From: Alviniconcha marisindica
Taxonomy: Eukaryota; Mollusca; Gastropoda; Provannidae
Length of the DNA stretch: 64,000 nucleotides
NCBI GenBank assembly: GCA_018857735.1
Contig: JABMCL010000145.1
Location: 1,141,001 to 1,205,000 of the forward strand
Reading direction: 5' to 3'
Under the pieces are notes generated by a model. It was given only the letters and a program-made list of their open reading frames with translations, was not told the DNA's origin and searched no databases. This document shows positions 1 through 11,500 of this stretch, piece after piece. A program made the position numbers and the translations under genes. Within the stretch, counting starts at the first letter, position 1. Every line of letters begins with the position of its first letter.

Positions 1-368
1 AAGACGGAGCTACTACAGTACTGATCAAACTGATTGTGGGGGTAGTCCTATGCTGTCTGTGACACTTGAGTTTTGTAGTATTCCAGGCCCATCAATCATT
101 CAAGTGATTCAGTCCGCTTCTAAACTGAAGAACACCATTTTATACCCAAATCCCTTATTCCATGTTTTAATTTTGATCTTTCTCCACCCTGTTTAGCAAA
201 ACAGGTTTTGAGAAGATCCAAACACATAAAAGGTTCAAAAGACTGCTATTAATTTGGAGAGGAAAAAATCTGCAAATTTTCAGGGTAATTCCCTTTATCA
301 AGCTACGACACTTTAACAACAGTTAAATGGTGAAAAACAATGAAAAATGAGGTGGAAAGCTAAATCAC

Positions 369-547
369 CTATCTGTTTTTGAGAAGGCTGAGTCCTTCTG
401 ATCTTAATCTGAGACTTCTGCTTGATTTCAAAAGTTATAGTGGTCTTTAAAGAGGGTTTGAGTGTAGGTGGAATTTCACACTGAGCAGCTTGGCCATACA
501 AGTAGCTGTGCTCAGTGATCCAGCTCATTTCAGTGATAGAGCCTTGC
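369..547 (-). CDS. Possible internal exon of an unidentified minus-strand gene
   Basis: A 179-nt open stretch on the minus strand is bordered by an acceptor-like CATCACAG and a donor-like ATAG|GTGATT. It would encode about 59 residues rich in Ser, Thr, Lys and Gln (containing EMSWITEHSYLYGQAAQCE and later IKQKSQIKIRRTQPSQKQI). Reading past the donor, the frame stays open to a stop at 313, so it could instead be a terminal exon. I do not recognise the family. It lies downstream of a promoter-like exon near 6490-6600 on the same strand, which is the only context supporting a gene here. Chance is a real alternative. Confidence 0.27.
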
Positions 548-549
548 CT

Positions 550-2090
550 GTGATGGATGGGCCCCAAGCCAATGCTCACAAAGACTCAAGCTGGCACCAC
601 CACAAAGGCCCAGCAATATTTAGACCACAGATTCTCATTACTGCCGGGTACAGGGCATGCTAGTGCATAAGCAGTCTACAGGCGGAATCCTAGTTGTCAT
701 ACAATGATACATGTATGCTTTTGTGCACATATTAGATAGGACTACTACTTTAGGACAGCAACTTCTCCTGACAGTGGAACCCCTCTTCCAGGGCATCAAA
801 AAATCAAACAGTCTTCAAGTTTATAGCAGGTGGTTCTGGGTACTGGCAATGGCTTACATACATTTTAAATATGCCATGAAAAATGAAGGGAAAGGTTTGA
901 GAAAGTGGTCTTGAAGTTAAAAGAGGGATGGACCACTCTCTTTATAAATTATATATCACCAGACTGGTCTTTTGTCATGGGTTGCAATGTACTGAGCACT
1001 GCTTGCTACAGAATGTAGGTGCCAGGTAAAAATTTAGCTGGTGTAAGCATCACAGCCAACACTGGGTGATTCACAGGGGCATTCTAGAACTAAATCTATG
1101 GTAATTAAGTTAAACTTAAAGGAGTCTTTGAATACATTGTTCTCCGTTTGACTATGCTCAGCTTTTCCAGTCTGCTCTTTTAAAAACCAATGGCAGTTCA
1201 AAAACAAAAAAAGAAGAAGAAAGAAAAGAAAAAAGCTCTTATGACAATAGTCTCTTGTACTGTTGGTATCACATTTTTATTACCGATTCACTGAAACTAT
1301 TGATCCAAAATGCAAATGCTGCACTCAGGAAGCTAGTACTTAGGTTACTTCAGATTCGGTACTCTCCCTCTCTCTCTCATACACACACACACACACACAC
1401 CCTGAGTAAAAACTCCCTTCATGTTGTATAACTACTAGTACTTTTAAAACTTTGTGTGTATATATTTTATATATATATATATATATAAAACAATTCTCAA
1501 TATACAAAGAGAGACCCCCAACCCTCTTTGTTGTTTTGTTTTTGTTTATAAATAAAAAATATTAATGACATTCTTTCCCCCCCCCCCCCCCCATTTTGTG
1601 TGTGTGTGTGGGGGGGGGGGGGGGGGGAGGGGAGGGGGTGCATGCTGTTAAATATATGATATGATACTCTCAATCTCTCTCTGTGCAAGTAGTAACACAT
1701 GAAATCACATCATGTTACCAAAGGACATCTGATGAGTTCCTGAGGCACTGGATTCAGTAGATCGAGAAGCAGAACATCGCTGACAGGTCTAACAGGTGAG
1801 CAACATGGTGAAAGATCCTTTGCCTTTAGAGTTAAACAACTTAACCTTCATGGGTATTGGGCAGTTCAGTAAAGCTGGTTTGCACAAGTGAATGCCCTTC
1901 ATAATCTTTCATGCAAGAAGTCGCGAAAGGTTGCTGTCACTTCCGGGCCAATTTGTGAGTAGGTGTTGGTTCACGCTGTGTATAACAATAGAAGTTTAAC
2001 CTCGAACTGCCAAGCAGTACAAATGCTGCCACTGTTGCAGTTAAAATTACATGGGAAAGGTGATGGAGGGTGGAAAAAAGTGTCTTTACA
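550..2090. other. No gene seen; simple repeats
   Basis: No exon with convincing borders and composition was found. The stretch holds a CA run near 1380-1400, a TA run near 1467-1487, and adjoining poly-C, GT and poly-G runs at about 1577-1640. Confidence 0.5.
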
Positions 2091-2273
2091 TCATTTTCTG
2101 GCTGACCAGAAAATCATGAGTTTGTGGAAAAAATGCGTTTTGGGGCATCCTATTCCTACAGCACGAGCAACAAGTTGTTGCTTGTTGCCAGACACATTCT
2201 GACAATGGGCCTTCAAAATAGCCTTTAAAGTTAGCAGTGTAAACTTCGCAAATTGACTGTCACCGCCTTCCAT
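2091..2273 (-). CDS. Small SAP-like ORF, possibly a transposon or gene remnant
   Basis: On the minus strand an ATG at 2273 opens 60 codons. The stretch FTLLTLKAILKAHCQNVSGN followed by KQQLVARA resembles the SAP helix-turn-helix DNA-binding motif (pattern L..L...L....L.VSG.K..L..R). The region upstream of the ATG stays open to about 2291. SAP motifs often sit at the N-terminus of proteins from invertebrate repetitive elements, and no further domain follows before the stop, so this may be a decayed fragment. The SAP match is by eye only. Confidence 0.33.
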   Translation of the reverse strand: MEGGDSQFAKFTLLTLKAILKAHCQNVSGNKQQLVARAVGIGCPKTHFFHKLMIFWSARK

Positions 2274-2569
2274 TTTGAAGAAAGTACACACCAGAAGTAA
2301 AAGTGGCCAAGGGACTTTAGCAATGCCAGGTAAAAGGCAAGGGAGTTAACAACCCCGCCAGAACCGCCCAATACTTCCAGGATAAAAAATAACCTTACAT
2401 GCATGCAAGTGTCCACAAGTCTATCAACTGTATTCACTAAAATTTATCACAAAACTTTATGCATTCTTTAACTGTTACTGTACACTAATTAACAAAATAC
2501 ATAGGTACATGAAACAGTATACATGCCTAAAGATACATAAATCTCTCAAAGTAAAAAAAAAATTGTGTT

Positions 2570-3670
2570 GGGCCTGGTTTCTGCTGAGACTGTCACAGTA
2601 TCAGACACAAGTAGCTGGGGTACCCTAGTACTGTGTTGGTCTGGTTTCCACCAAGACTATCAGACACAAGTAGCTGGGGTACCCTAGTACTGTGTTGGTC
2701 TGGTTTCCACCAAGACTAACAGACACAAGTAGCTGGGGTACCCTAGTACTGTGTTGGTCTGGTTTCCACCAAGACTAACAGACACAAGTAGCTGGGGTAC
2801 CCTAGTACTGTGTTGGTCTGGTTTCCACCAAGACTATCAGACACAAGTAGCTGGGGTACCCTAGTACTGTGTTGGTCTGGTTTCCACCAAGATTAACAGA
2901 CACAAGTAGCTGGGGTACCCTAGTACTGTGTTGGTCTGGTTTCCACCAAGACTAACAGACACAAGTAGCTGGGGTACCCTAGTACTGTGTTGGTCTGGTT
3001 TCCACCAAGATTAACAGACACAAGTAGCTGGGGTACCCTAGTACTGTGTTGGTCTGGTTTCCACCAAGACTATCAGACACAAGTAGCTGGGGTACCCTAG
3101 TACTGTGTTGGTCTGGTTTCCACCAAGACTATCAGACACAAGTAGCTGAGGTACCCTAGTACTGTGTTGGTCTGGTTTCCACCAAGACTATCAGACACAA
3201 GTAGCTGAGGTACCCTAGTACTGTGTTGGTCTGGTTTCCACCAAGACTATCAGACACAAGTAGCTGAGGTACCCTAGTACTGTGTTGGTCTGGTTTCCAC
3301 CAAGACTATCAGACACAAGTAGCTGAGGTACACTAGAGCTGTGTTGGGCCTTGTTTCTGCTGAGACTAACAGACACAAGTACCAGAAGTACCCTAGTGCT
3401 GTGTTGGGCCTTGTTTCCGCAACAGAAACAAGTAGCTGAGGTACCCTAGTGCTGTGTTGGGCTTGGTTTTGCTGAGACTAACAGACACAAGTAGCTGAGG
3501 TACCCTAGAGCTGCGTTGGGCCTGTTTTCCACAACAAAGTACCTGAGGTACCCTAGTGTTGTATCGGGCCTTGTTTCCGCAACAAAGTACCTGAGGTACC
3601 CTAGTGCTGTGTTGGGCCTTGTTTCTGTAACAGACACAAGTAGCTGAGGAGCCCTGATACTGTGTTGGGC
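2570..3670. repeat. 59-bp minisatellite, about 18 copies
   Basis: Tandem units read TGTGTTGGTCTGGTTTCCAC..., then AGACACAAGTAGCTGGGGTA and CCCTAGTAC. Copies between about 2630 and 3330 are nearly identical. Copies after 3340 are more diverged and some are shortened, as expected when an array homogenises from one side. The period is not a multiple of three, so it does not look like a coding repeat. Confidence 0.92.
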
Positions 3671-3699
3671 CTGGTTTCTGCTGTGGCTAACAGAGAGCT

Positions 3700-4168
3700 A
3701 ATCCACCATGACAATAGGGCCACAATCAATGTAAACTGCAAACTTATCAGTCTCCGAGGTCCTACCTACAGACCTTTTTGTTGACAAAACTACTTTGGGC
3801 CGAGCCGACATTAACACATTAGAACAACTTTAGCCATAGTCTCTGATAGTGATACTAATGTCAGCCCCACGCATATATTGTACTCTGTAGAACACATAGT
3901 TAATCATTGTTTCTCTCTCTCTTCCCCCCCCAAAAAAATTAAAAACAAAAATAAAAAATAAATAAATGTTGTTGTCTCTTGTGTTTGTTTCCTGGCACAG
4001 GGACAAATGTGTTTGATCACAATTCATGTACTCAGTACATTACATTGTAGCTCTAGTCACTTGTAACTTTAGTGGTATTTATATAATTTCCTCTTGGGCA
4101 AGGTAACAATTTTGAGTCACCTCAATTACCCTTCTAAGTTCTAATAAATAAAGTTCTCTCCCTCTCTG

Positions 4169-4229
<61 letters not shown>

Positions 4230-6480
4230 GGCACACACACACTCTCTCTCTCTCTCTCTTGGAACCCAACTGACAGCAACTCTACTGGAGAATAAAACTG
4301 TGCTTCTTTTATACTTGTGGGGTGCCAGCCATCACTAGATAGATCTGCCACAGCTACCAGCAAAGCCCAGTCTTCAGCTACATGTTGGATAACCTAACAT
4401 CTGCTCATCGTTTACTGCCTCTGGCTTGGTCAAAGATGTTACTAAGGAACATTAACAGAGGCTGCTGTGCCCAAGGCCTCACAAAACTGTGCATCTTAAT
4501 CTGGCCTACTCTGGAAGTGGAACAGTTGAAGACCAACCTGATTACATTCTGTATACTGCACTCCTGCCTCTACATAAAATAGCAACAATGGGGGGGAATT
4601 TAACTTATTCCACTGTTAACCACAGTACAGTGATTTCTATACTAGTTTATTTTTACATACAACTACATACAAGTTCCATGTACATGAACCTTTGACCAAG
4701 GATCAGTGCCTATTTCACTCCTGGTTTTGAGGGTGGTCTTATCCAAGAGAGGCTTCACAGTATTGCCATAGACTCACAAAGAACACAAAAGAGCCCCCCC
4801 CCCCCCCCCCCCCCCCCCCACCCCCCAAGCCATGGTCCTCCTGTTTTCTGATTCCCTTAGGCAGTTTAGTTTTCACCCCTGATCACACTTGTTACCTGTA
4901 GCATGCTATTGCTAGCTGACTGAATGACCTTCTTCTTCATCACACATGAGGCATGACCAAAGGTCCTAGCTAGTGCTCATAAAGCAATTTTCACCCTGTT
5001 TAACTTAAGTCATATATAACTGTTCTGTAGACTGAGTATAAAAAAATAACAATGTTTTACGGATTTACACAGTAAATTTCTGCCAGCCGAGTCAGAGGTC
5101 TCAGTAATTCAGACAAATAATCCTGACTTTAAGTTTAATGACTTGAGAGATTGTTATTCAATAGCATTAACAAAAGCATGTGGATAAAAAAAAATTGACA
5201 CACTATTGTTCTAAAATAGTGCTTTGTATAAATTGCAAAATTCAATGCTCTATGCACACCAAATTAGAGAAATAGTACAAAAGTCAAAACAAAATGATGC
5301 ATAATTTTTTTTTAAATCTTTTATTTCACTGTCTAATAATACTTTACAATGTACAGCATATTCATTTATTATAATACAACAGTAAGCCCTGCAGCTTACA
5401 AGTACAAAACTGGGTAAACAATACCCCAAAACCCACACAACTGACTACTGAGACCAGTGTATGGCACTAATGATCAATTGTAGTACAGTACCCTAATATT
5501 ACAGTACATTACACTGCAATACTAGTGCTGTAGTAGTACAGTGGATTAGAAAGCCCCGCAGCTGATGAAAGACTGCCCTAAAGTATGACTAAGAAACACC
5601 CTCAAACATCTACCCCTTACCGCATCTATTTTAAGACCACTTTTCCCTTTTTTTATGGGGCCCCTGGTCTTAAAGCCAAGATCAGGTTCCACTGCAGTAA
5701 TCAAAGTCACAGTTACAACAATGATACACATACATACATGTATACATACATGCATGCAGTGGAAGACTAGAACCTTTCTAATATTAGTTATTAAATTATA
5801 ATTTATATTAGTAATAAGATTAAAAACACCATAAAATTAAAATAGTTTTTAAAAATCAAACAAAGAGAGGATCAGAGAAAGAGACAGAGCGAGAGAGGGG
5901 GGGCATGCAGCTTACATAATTTATAAACAATGGGCGGGGCAGGGGGTGGGGGATATAAAACCAGTTTTTATTATAAACAGGGGTGACCAGATATATTATT
6001 AATTATTAAATAAACTAAAATGTGCCAGCACAAGCTAGGCGTTAAACCAGATACACGCAGAATGTGCTGACTGTGGAATGTGTTACATTTATAACGCTAA
6101 CACTAACAGAGGTCTGTACGCCGTCGTGAAACTGAAAGAAAACAAGGCACACAAGGGTCGCTCCTCGCTGTTTCCCACTGCTGATCCTAATTTTTTGCCC
6201 GAGCGCGAAACGGACTCTACAAAAAATCCTGGACGCAAGAATGAAAATCAGGATTATAAGACTGCACAGAAGTTTACCCCCAACATAAAGAAATCGACGT
6301 TAGTCAAATTTCCGACTACCACTAGGCTATGTAAAGACATCCAATCCACGAACAGCATTTCGTCTGCACACACCATTACAAAATAACCCGTTTGCTTCGA
6401 TACGGGTCACAGCATGTACTCTCAGCGACTGCAAAGCGTTTGGCAAACGCCCGGTACACTAAAAATGAACTGGACAGGAT
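3700..6480. other. No gene resolved; microsatellites and homopolymers
   Basis: AT-rich DNA with a CT/CA block at about 4155-4260 and a poly-C run at about 4795-4820. Between about 6080 and 6390 base composition becomes richer in CpG and a 102-codon plus-strand frame is open (see rejected items). It is probably the first intron of the putative minus-strand gene starting near 6600. Confidence 0.45.
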
Positions 6481-6488
6481 ATACTCAC

Positions 6489-6600
6489 CCGAGATTCGTT
6501 AACAGCAGCACTTGCTGTTGTTTCTGTGAGGATTCTAAACTAGGTGTGATTTGACCCTCTTCCAGAGTTCTCGTGGGTCGCCATGTTTGTTGCCGTTCGC
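6489..6600 (-). promoter_or_regulatory. Putative promoter and first exon of a leftward gene
   Basis: On the minus strand a GC-rich segment contains AAACATGGCGACCC followed by a short frame of 14 codons (ATG at 6584, stop TAG) and then a strong donor CTCGG|GTGAGTATA at 6489. This is the usual look of an animal 5' non-coding exon with a short upstream ORF. A CTCF-like core AGAGGGCGC lies just upstream at 6611-6619. No second exon has been joined to it with confidence. Confidence 0.4.
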
Positions 6601-6639
6601 CACATCGTCAAGAGGGCGCTTAACTCATGTTTTAAGTTG

Positions 6640-8405
6640 TGTCCCTTGTGACGATTTCGAAAGGAAAAGAAGGAATTACTTGTGAGCTTTAGATCCTGGC
6701 CGCAGTGAGATAGTCGTGTGAGTTCCCTTTATGCGTCACAGTTTCGCAGATAACGCGTTCGAGTGCAGCTGCGCGCGGCTGAACGACGCTGCATTGTTTC
6801 GTCCATGGAGATGCATGTATAATAATAAATATGTATTGAGCTGTTGTTGTCTGCCCAGGTGTGTGTCTGTGTGTGTGTGTGTGCGCGTGTGCGCTCGTGC
6901 GTCAGTGAGCGTGGTAGTTATTTTTCAAATTGGTGTGACGAGTCACAGTAATAGGTCAGACACAGGGCTGCCCATACTGTTACTTGAACTGAACTACGCC
7001 CCCCCACACCCATGCACTCTCATTGTACTTGGGGGGGGGGGGGGGGGGGGCAAACAAAATAACATCCAGTACATCTGACCTACTAATTTTATTTCCAGTG
7101 TATGTATATTTCCAGTGTATGCTGATCTTAACCGGTAAAATAAATGAAATTGCTGGTTAATGCAAACCATGTGTGTGTGTATGTGCGTGTGTGTGATAAG
7201 TTAATATCTTGCTTCAGTTTGAGCAATGATTTTTGTTCTCCTCAAAGGGTAAAAAAAGGGAAAGCAACACAATAAACACCAAATGCTGTGAAGTCGTCTA
7301 AAAACAAACAACAACAAAAAAACAATTTGTGTTCTATGGTATTGTATGCTGATGACTGCTCTCAAAGAGTCATAATGATCAGAATAGTTCTCCTAAAAAA
7401 GTCCCAAAAGGTTGGTAATACCTTCCTAAACATACCCCCACTGCTTTTTTAGTTAATTAAACATAAGATTCTGCGATGTTAGTTTTGATGGAAATTCACA
7501 AATCTGTTACTAAAAGAACACCACCGCCAACAACAAAAATGCCTCTGAAAGAACTCAGTTTGGCACATTTGTTTCTTCTCAAGACAGAATTCTATGGCAG
7601 AAAAATCCCTGTCAGTAGTGGTGAATGGAAAGCCGTCATAGCCACACAGGGGTCACTTCAGGACCTTGTATACCAATCACATTGCCTCTGTCATGTGTTT
7701 TGCATCTTAGTCATTGCTGGTGCAAGTTAACCGAGTAGTGCTAAATCAAATGATTAGTTTTTATGTACTGAAGTTAACTGAGCAGTGTTAAATCAAATTA
7801 TTAGTTTTTATGTACTGAAGTGTATAATATTATGTGCATTAGTTCTATATTATATACATATATATAAAACTGTGACTTCAGCAGTGGCACCATAATGTGT
7901 AGTTTTATTGCAAAGTGTCACGAGACTGTTCATTCATTAACACAGTGTTCTGAGCTTCTGGATGTTTTATTACTATTAACAAGTATTATTATCTGACAGT
8001 TTGTGATTAAATAGTAAAAAGAAAGGCTCACACACACACACACACACACAGAAACGCTTGTTAGACAGTAAGCTCTTCTTCATATTTCTATTCCCCCTCC
8101 CCCCCCTCACACACACAAACTGACATTTAATAACATCTTTTTCCTCCCATGCACGCACACACACCACACACACAAACTGACATTTGATAACACCCTTTTC
8201 ATTACATGCATGCACACACAGCCACTAGTATGGACCCCCCCTAGCCCCCCCCCCCCCCCCCCTCACAAACTGACATTTGATAACATTCTTTAGATTCCCA
8301 TGCATGCACACACAGCCACTAGTATGTATTCGCCTGAAACACACGCAAATTTACACTTGGTAACAACTAACATCCCTTTCATTCCCATGCACACACACAC
8401 AGTCA
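6640..8405. other. Intergenic interval, no gene seen
   Basis: Holds GT runs near 6860-6890 and 7170-7195, a poly-G run at about 7031-7050, a CA run at 8031-8050, a poly-C run at about 8246-8262, and three diverged copies of an ACAAACTGACATTTGATAAC-type unit between about 8100 and 8380. The left part is CpG-rich and promoter-like. The right part probably holds the 3' UTR of the SRFBP1 gene. Confidence 0.5.
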
Positions 8406-8542
8406 CTAATCATCAAATTTGATTCTTTTCCCACTAAATGCGGCAGTTTTCTCCATCAGTTTGCGCTTCCTGTGGGCTTCCCACGATGGGTGAGAGGCAT
8501 CCTCCTCTTTCGCTGTATTCTTTTGGCTCGTCACCTTCCAGG
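8406..8542 (-). CDS. SRFBP1: SRFBP1 exon 8 (stop codon)
   Basis: After CTTGCAG the exon encodes WKVTSQKNTAKEEDASHPSW, EAHRKRKLMEKTAAFSGK and RIKFDD then TAG. The HPSWEA..R(R/K)K and the final (I/K)FDD are the C-terminal hallmark of SRFBP1/BUD22 proteins. Confidence 0.95.
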
Positions 8543-11500
8543 CTGCAAGAACACAGGGCAAATATATTTAGATTAAACTAAACAAATTTTGTTATTCAAA
8601 TTTTATTCTGTATAATGGGGCAAAATACAGGAACAAACATTCAGTTAATGCAAGTAGAAAAATAGACACTTTTTTTAAAAACTCTCCTGCAACTTTGGTT
8701 TTGAAAGGGAGATGAAATTACTATAAATTTAACTAAGTTTTATACATTCAGAAACAAATTAAAACATTACATATAATCATGTATATTTCCTTGTCTGTAT
8801 AGCCATATTAATATACCAGTACACCCAAAGCTAAACTTCACTGCATAGCAATCACAAAAACACACCTGTCTGTCTGGCCACATAGCAGTGCTACCCAACG
8901 CCAAACTTCACTCATAGCAATCAGTAAAACACACCTGTCTAGCCACATAGCAGTTCTGCCCAAAGCTAAACTTGACTGCATAGCACTTTAGCAGTCACTA
9001 AACCACATCTGTCTAGCCAAAAAGCAGTGCTACCCAAAGCTAAATTTCACCATGTAGCAATCACTAAAATACACCTGTCTGTCTAGCCACATAGCAGTGT
9101 TACCCAAAGCTAAACTTCACTGCATAGCAATCACTAAAACACACCGTATAGCCATGTACATGATGTAGCAGTGCTACCCAAAGCTAAATGTCACTGCATA
9201 GCAATCACTAAACCACACCTGTCTGTGTAGACACATAGGAGTGCTTAGCAGTGCTACCCAAAGCTAAACTTCACCGCATAGCAATAATAATAATAATGTA
9301 CATTGCTCATCAACACCCACAAGCACTAAACCACACCTGTCTAGCAGCAGTGCTACCCAAAGATAAACTTCACTGCATTGCAATCACTAAACCACACCTG
9401 TCTGTCTAACCACATAGCAGTGCTACCCAAAGCTAAACGTCACCGCGTAGCAATCACTAAAACACACCTGACTGCCTCATCTCAGACTGGCCTCCACCTC
9501 TTGCACCAAAGCCTCCACGTCCTTGTTTTCTGGGCACTTCCTGGGACTGATGAGAAATGTTCCACTCTTTTGCTGCCTTCTTTTTCTTCCAGTCTGCAAA
9601 CATACAAGACAGGTTTGTACAGACTTTTTGAAACAAAGTCCAGAACTTTTTTAGGACCTTTGAATGACAAAATACGGTTTCTCAATGACCTTAGCGCATC
9701 AGAAATTCAGCCTTCATGAGAATAAGTGCTTCATTTTAGAGGGATTGAAGTCTAAATCAGAAATATTAGCTAGGTCAATTACCCTGTGGACTTTCTAAGT
9801 TTTTCAACAATGGCTATCCTCAGAAAATGTATTCATTCCAACATGCACACTCACACATATACATGCATGCACAGGTTTCCGAAAGATTCCCATTTCAAAA
9901 TTCCATGACTTTACAATTTAAGATATATATATATATATATTCCAAGGCCTTTCTAGGCCTGGCATTTTCATTTCAAATTCCAGGACTTGCCTGTCAGTAA
10001 AGTTCAACAAACAATGCTTACTTAGAATACATGTTCATGGACAGCATTAGTAACATTACTAACAAACAGAATTTTTTTAAATCTGTGTTGGCACATGAAT
10101 TCCACGTTTTTCTCTCTCATCAACAACTCATATTCAGTTAAGAGTGAGTAGGCCTAACCTGTTTCCATGCTCTTTAATACTGTACTGACTTACACTTTTT
10201 CCAGAGCCATTTGTGTTCTCAACTAAACCTGTTCATTGGAATGTTTGTTCACAGTTGGATTCGTGAACCTAGTTGGTTCTTCATTGGGCGAACTTTTCTT
10301 CGCGAACCTAGTTGGAAGTATTTGTCGAAGCTATATTCGGGGTCCAAAAGCTTTGCTCAACATGTTCTGGGAACATTCGCCCTATTCAATGATCATTGCC
10401 TCTGACTGGCTGAGAGCGGAGCTCTCCTGTGGATGAAGAAAAATAAAAATAAAAATGGATGACAGTGTTGCTAGGTTCTTCACTCACTTCGGAGGGAATT
10501 TGTTTATTTGTTGACTTGTGGGAGGCGCAGCCTTGTCTCGGAGACCCAGAATGAGATAGTAGTTAGTTGAATTACCCTGTGAGGGATGATGAAAGTATAT
10601 TGACTTGACTTGACTTTAGCCTACATTTTCGATCATGCTGTCTGCTGCGTGTCTGCTGCAACTTCAGGCCGAAGCTTGCATCTCATTACAAGCCAGTTGA
10701 GAACGAAGTAAAGTTTGGACTGTCCGAACCATGTTCGGCGAACTAAAAGTTCAATTAAGAAACGAATCACAGTTCGTCGAACTGTTCAAAGTATGTTCGG
10801 TGAACAAACATTCGCCCAGTTAAGAATGGGCTTAAGGGTTACCATGGACATTCTCACACACAATTTGCATTTTGTAGTTTAGCTACAAATATCTGACTAC
10901 CATAACTTATAGCTGACTTTGATAACCCACTGTAGTGCAGTTAAGTGAGGGGCAAAAGCATTTGGAGTTCAAGTGACTGCCAATGAAAATCAGCACCGCA
11001 AAAAAAGAGCACGTGGAAATGAAGACAATTCATAAATGACCATGTTGACAGCTTGTCCATTAAGGATAACACATGATGTGCTCTCATCACCAAACCTCAA
11101 GATCTTATAAAGCAACCGCTATAACCCCAGCAAACTGTTCATTCTATTTCGCTTGTCCTGGTTGTATATATATATAAAGACATAGTTCACCTGACTTATT
11201 GTAAATGTATTATTTGCCAAGACAAAAACAGAAATCAACAGTTTCCTGCAGTAACATTAACAGCCCTTGTTTTCACACTTTCATTGTGAATCTGAACTGA
11301 ATGCACATTTCACCACATGCCAGTTGGGCAAGGACAAGAAGCACACACAAATGACAAAATCTTCCTCTGCTCCATGTAAACGTCTGACTGCATGCTCTAG
11401 TCTAAACGAAAGAAAAATTTGGTTTTAGTCTTTAGAAGCCTCCAACTGTTGAACTTGGTATGACCAAAGTAATGCTTCTGTTTTCAAGCAGTAGTCATAA

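Noticed and set aside
2570..3670. Possible CRISPR-like array of regular repeats
   Set aside because: Units are contiguous 59-bp tandem copies without unique spacers, and the genome is eukaryotic. The other arrays in the window were rejected for the same reason.
6078..6386. A 102-codon plus-strand frame with CpG-rich composition
   Set aside because: No recognisable motif and no supporting exon borders. Composition fits promoter-proximal DNA. It deserves a database search but is not supported as a gene.
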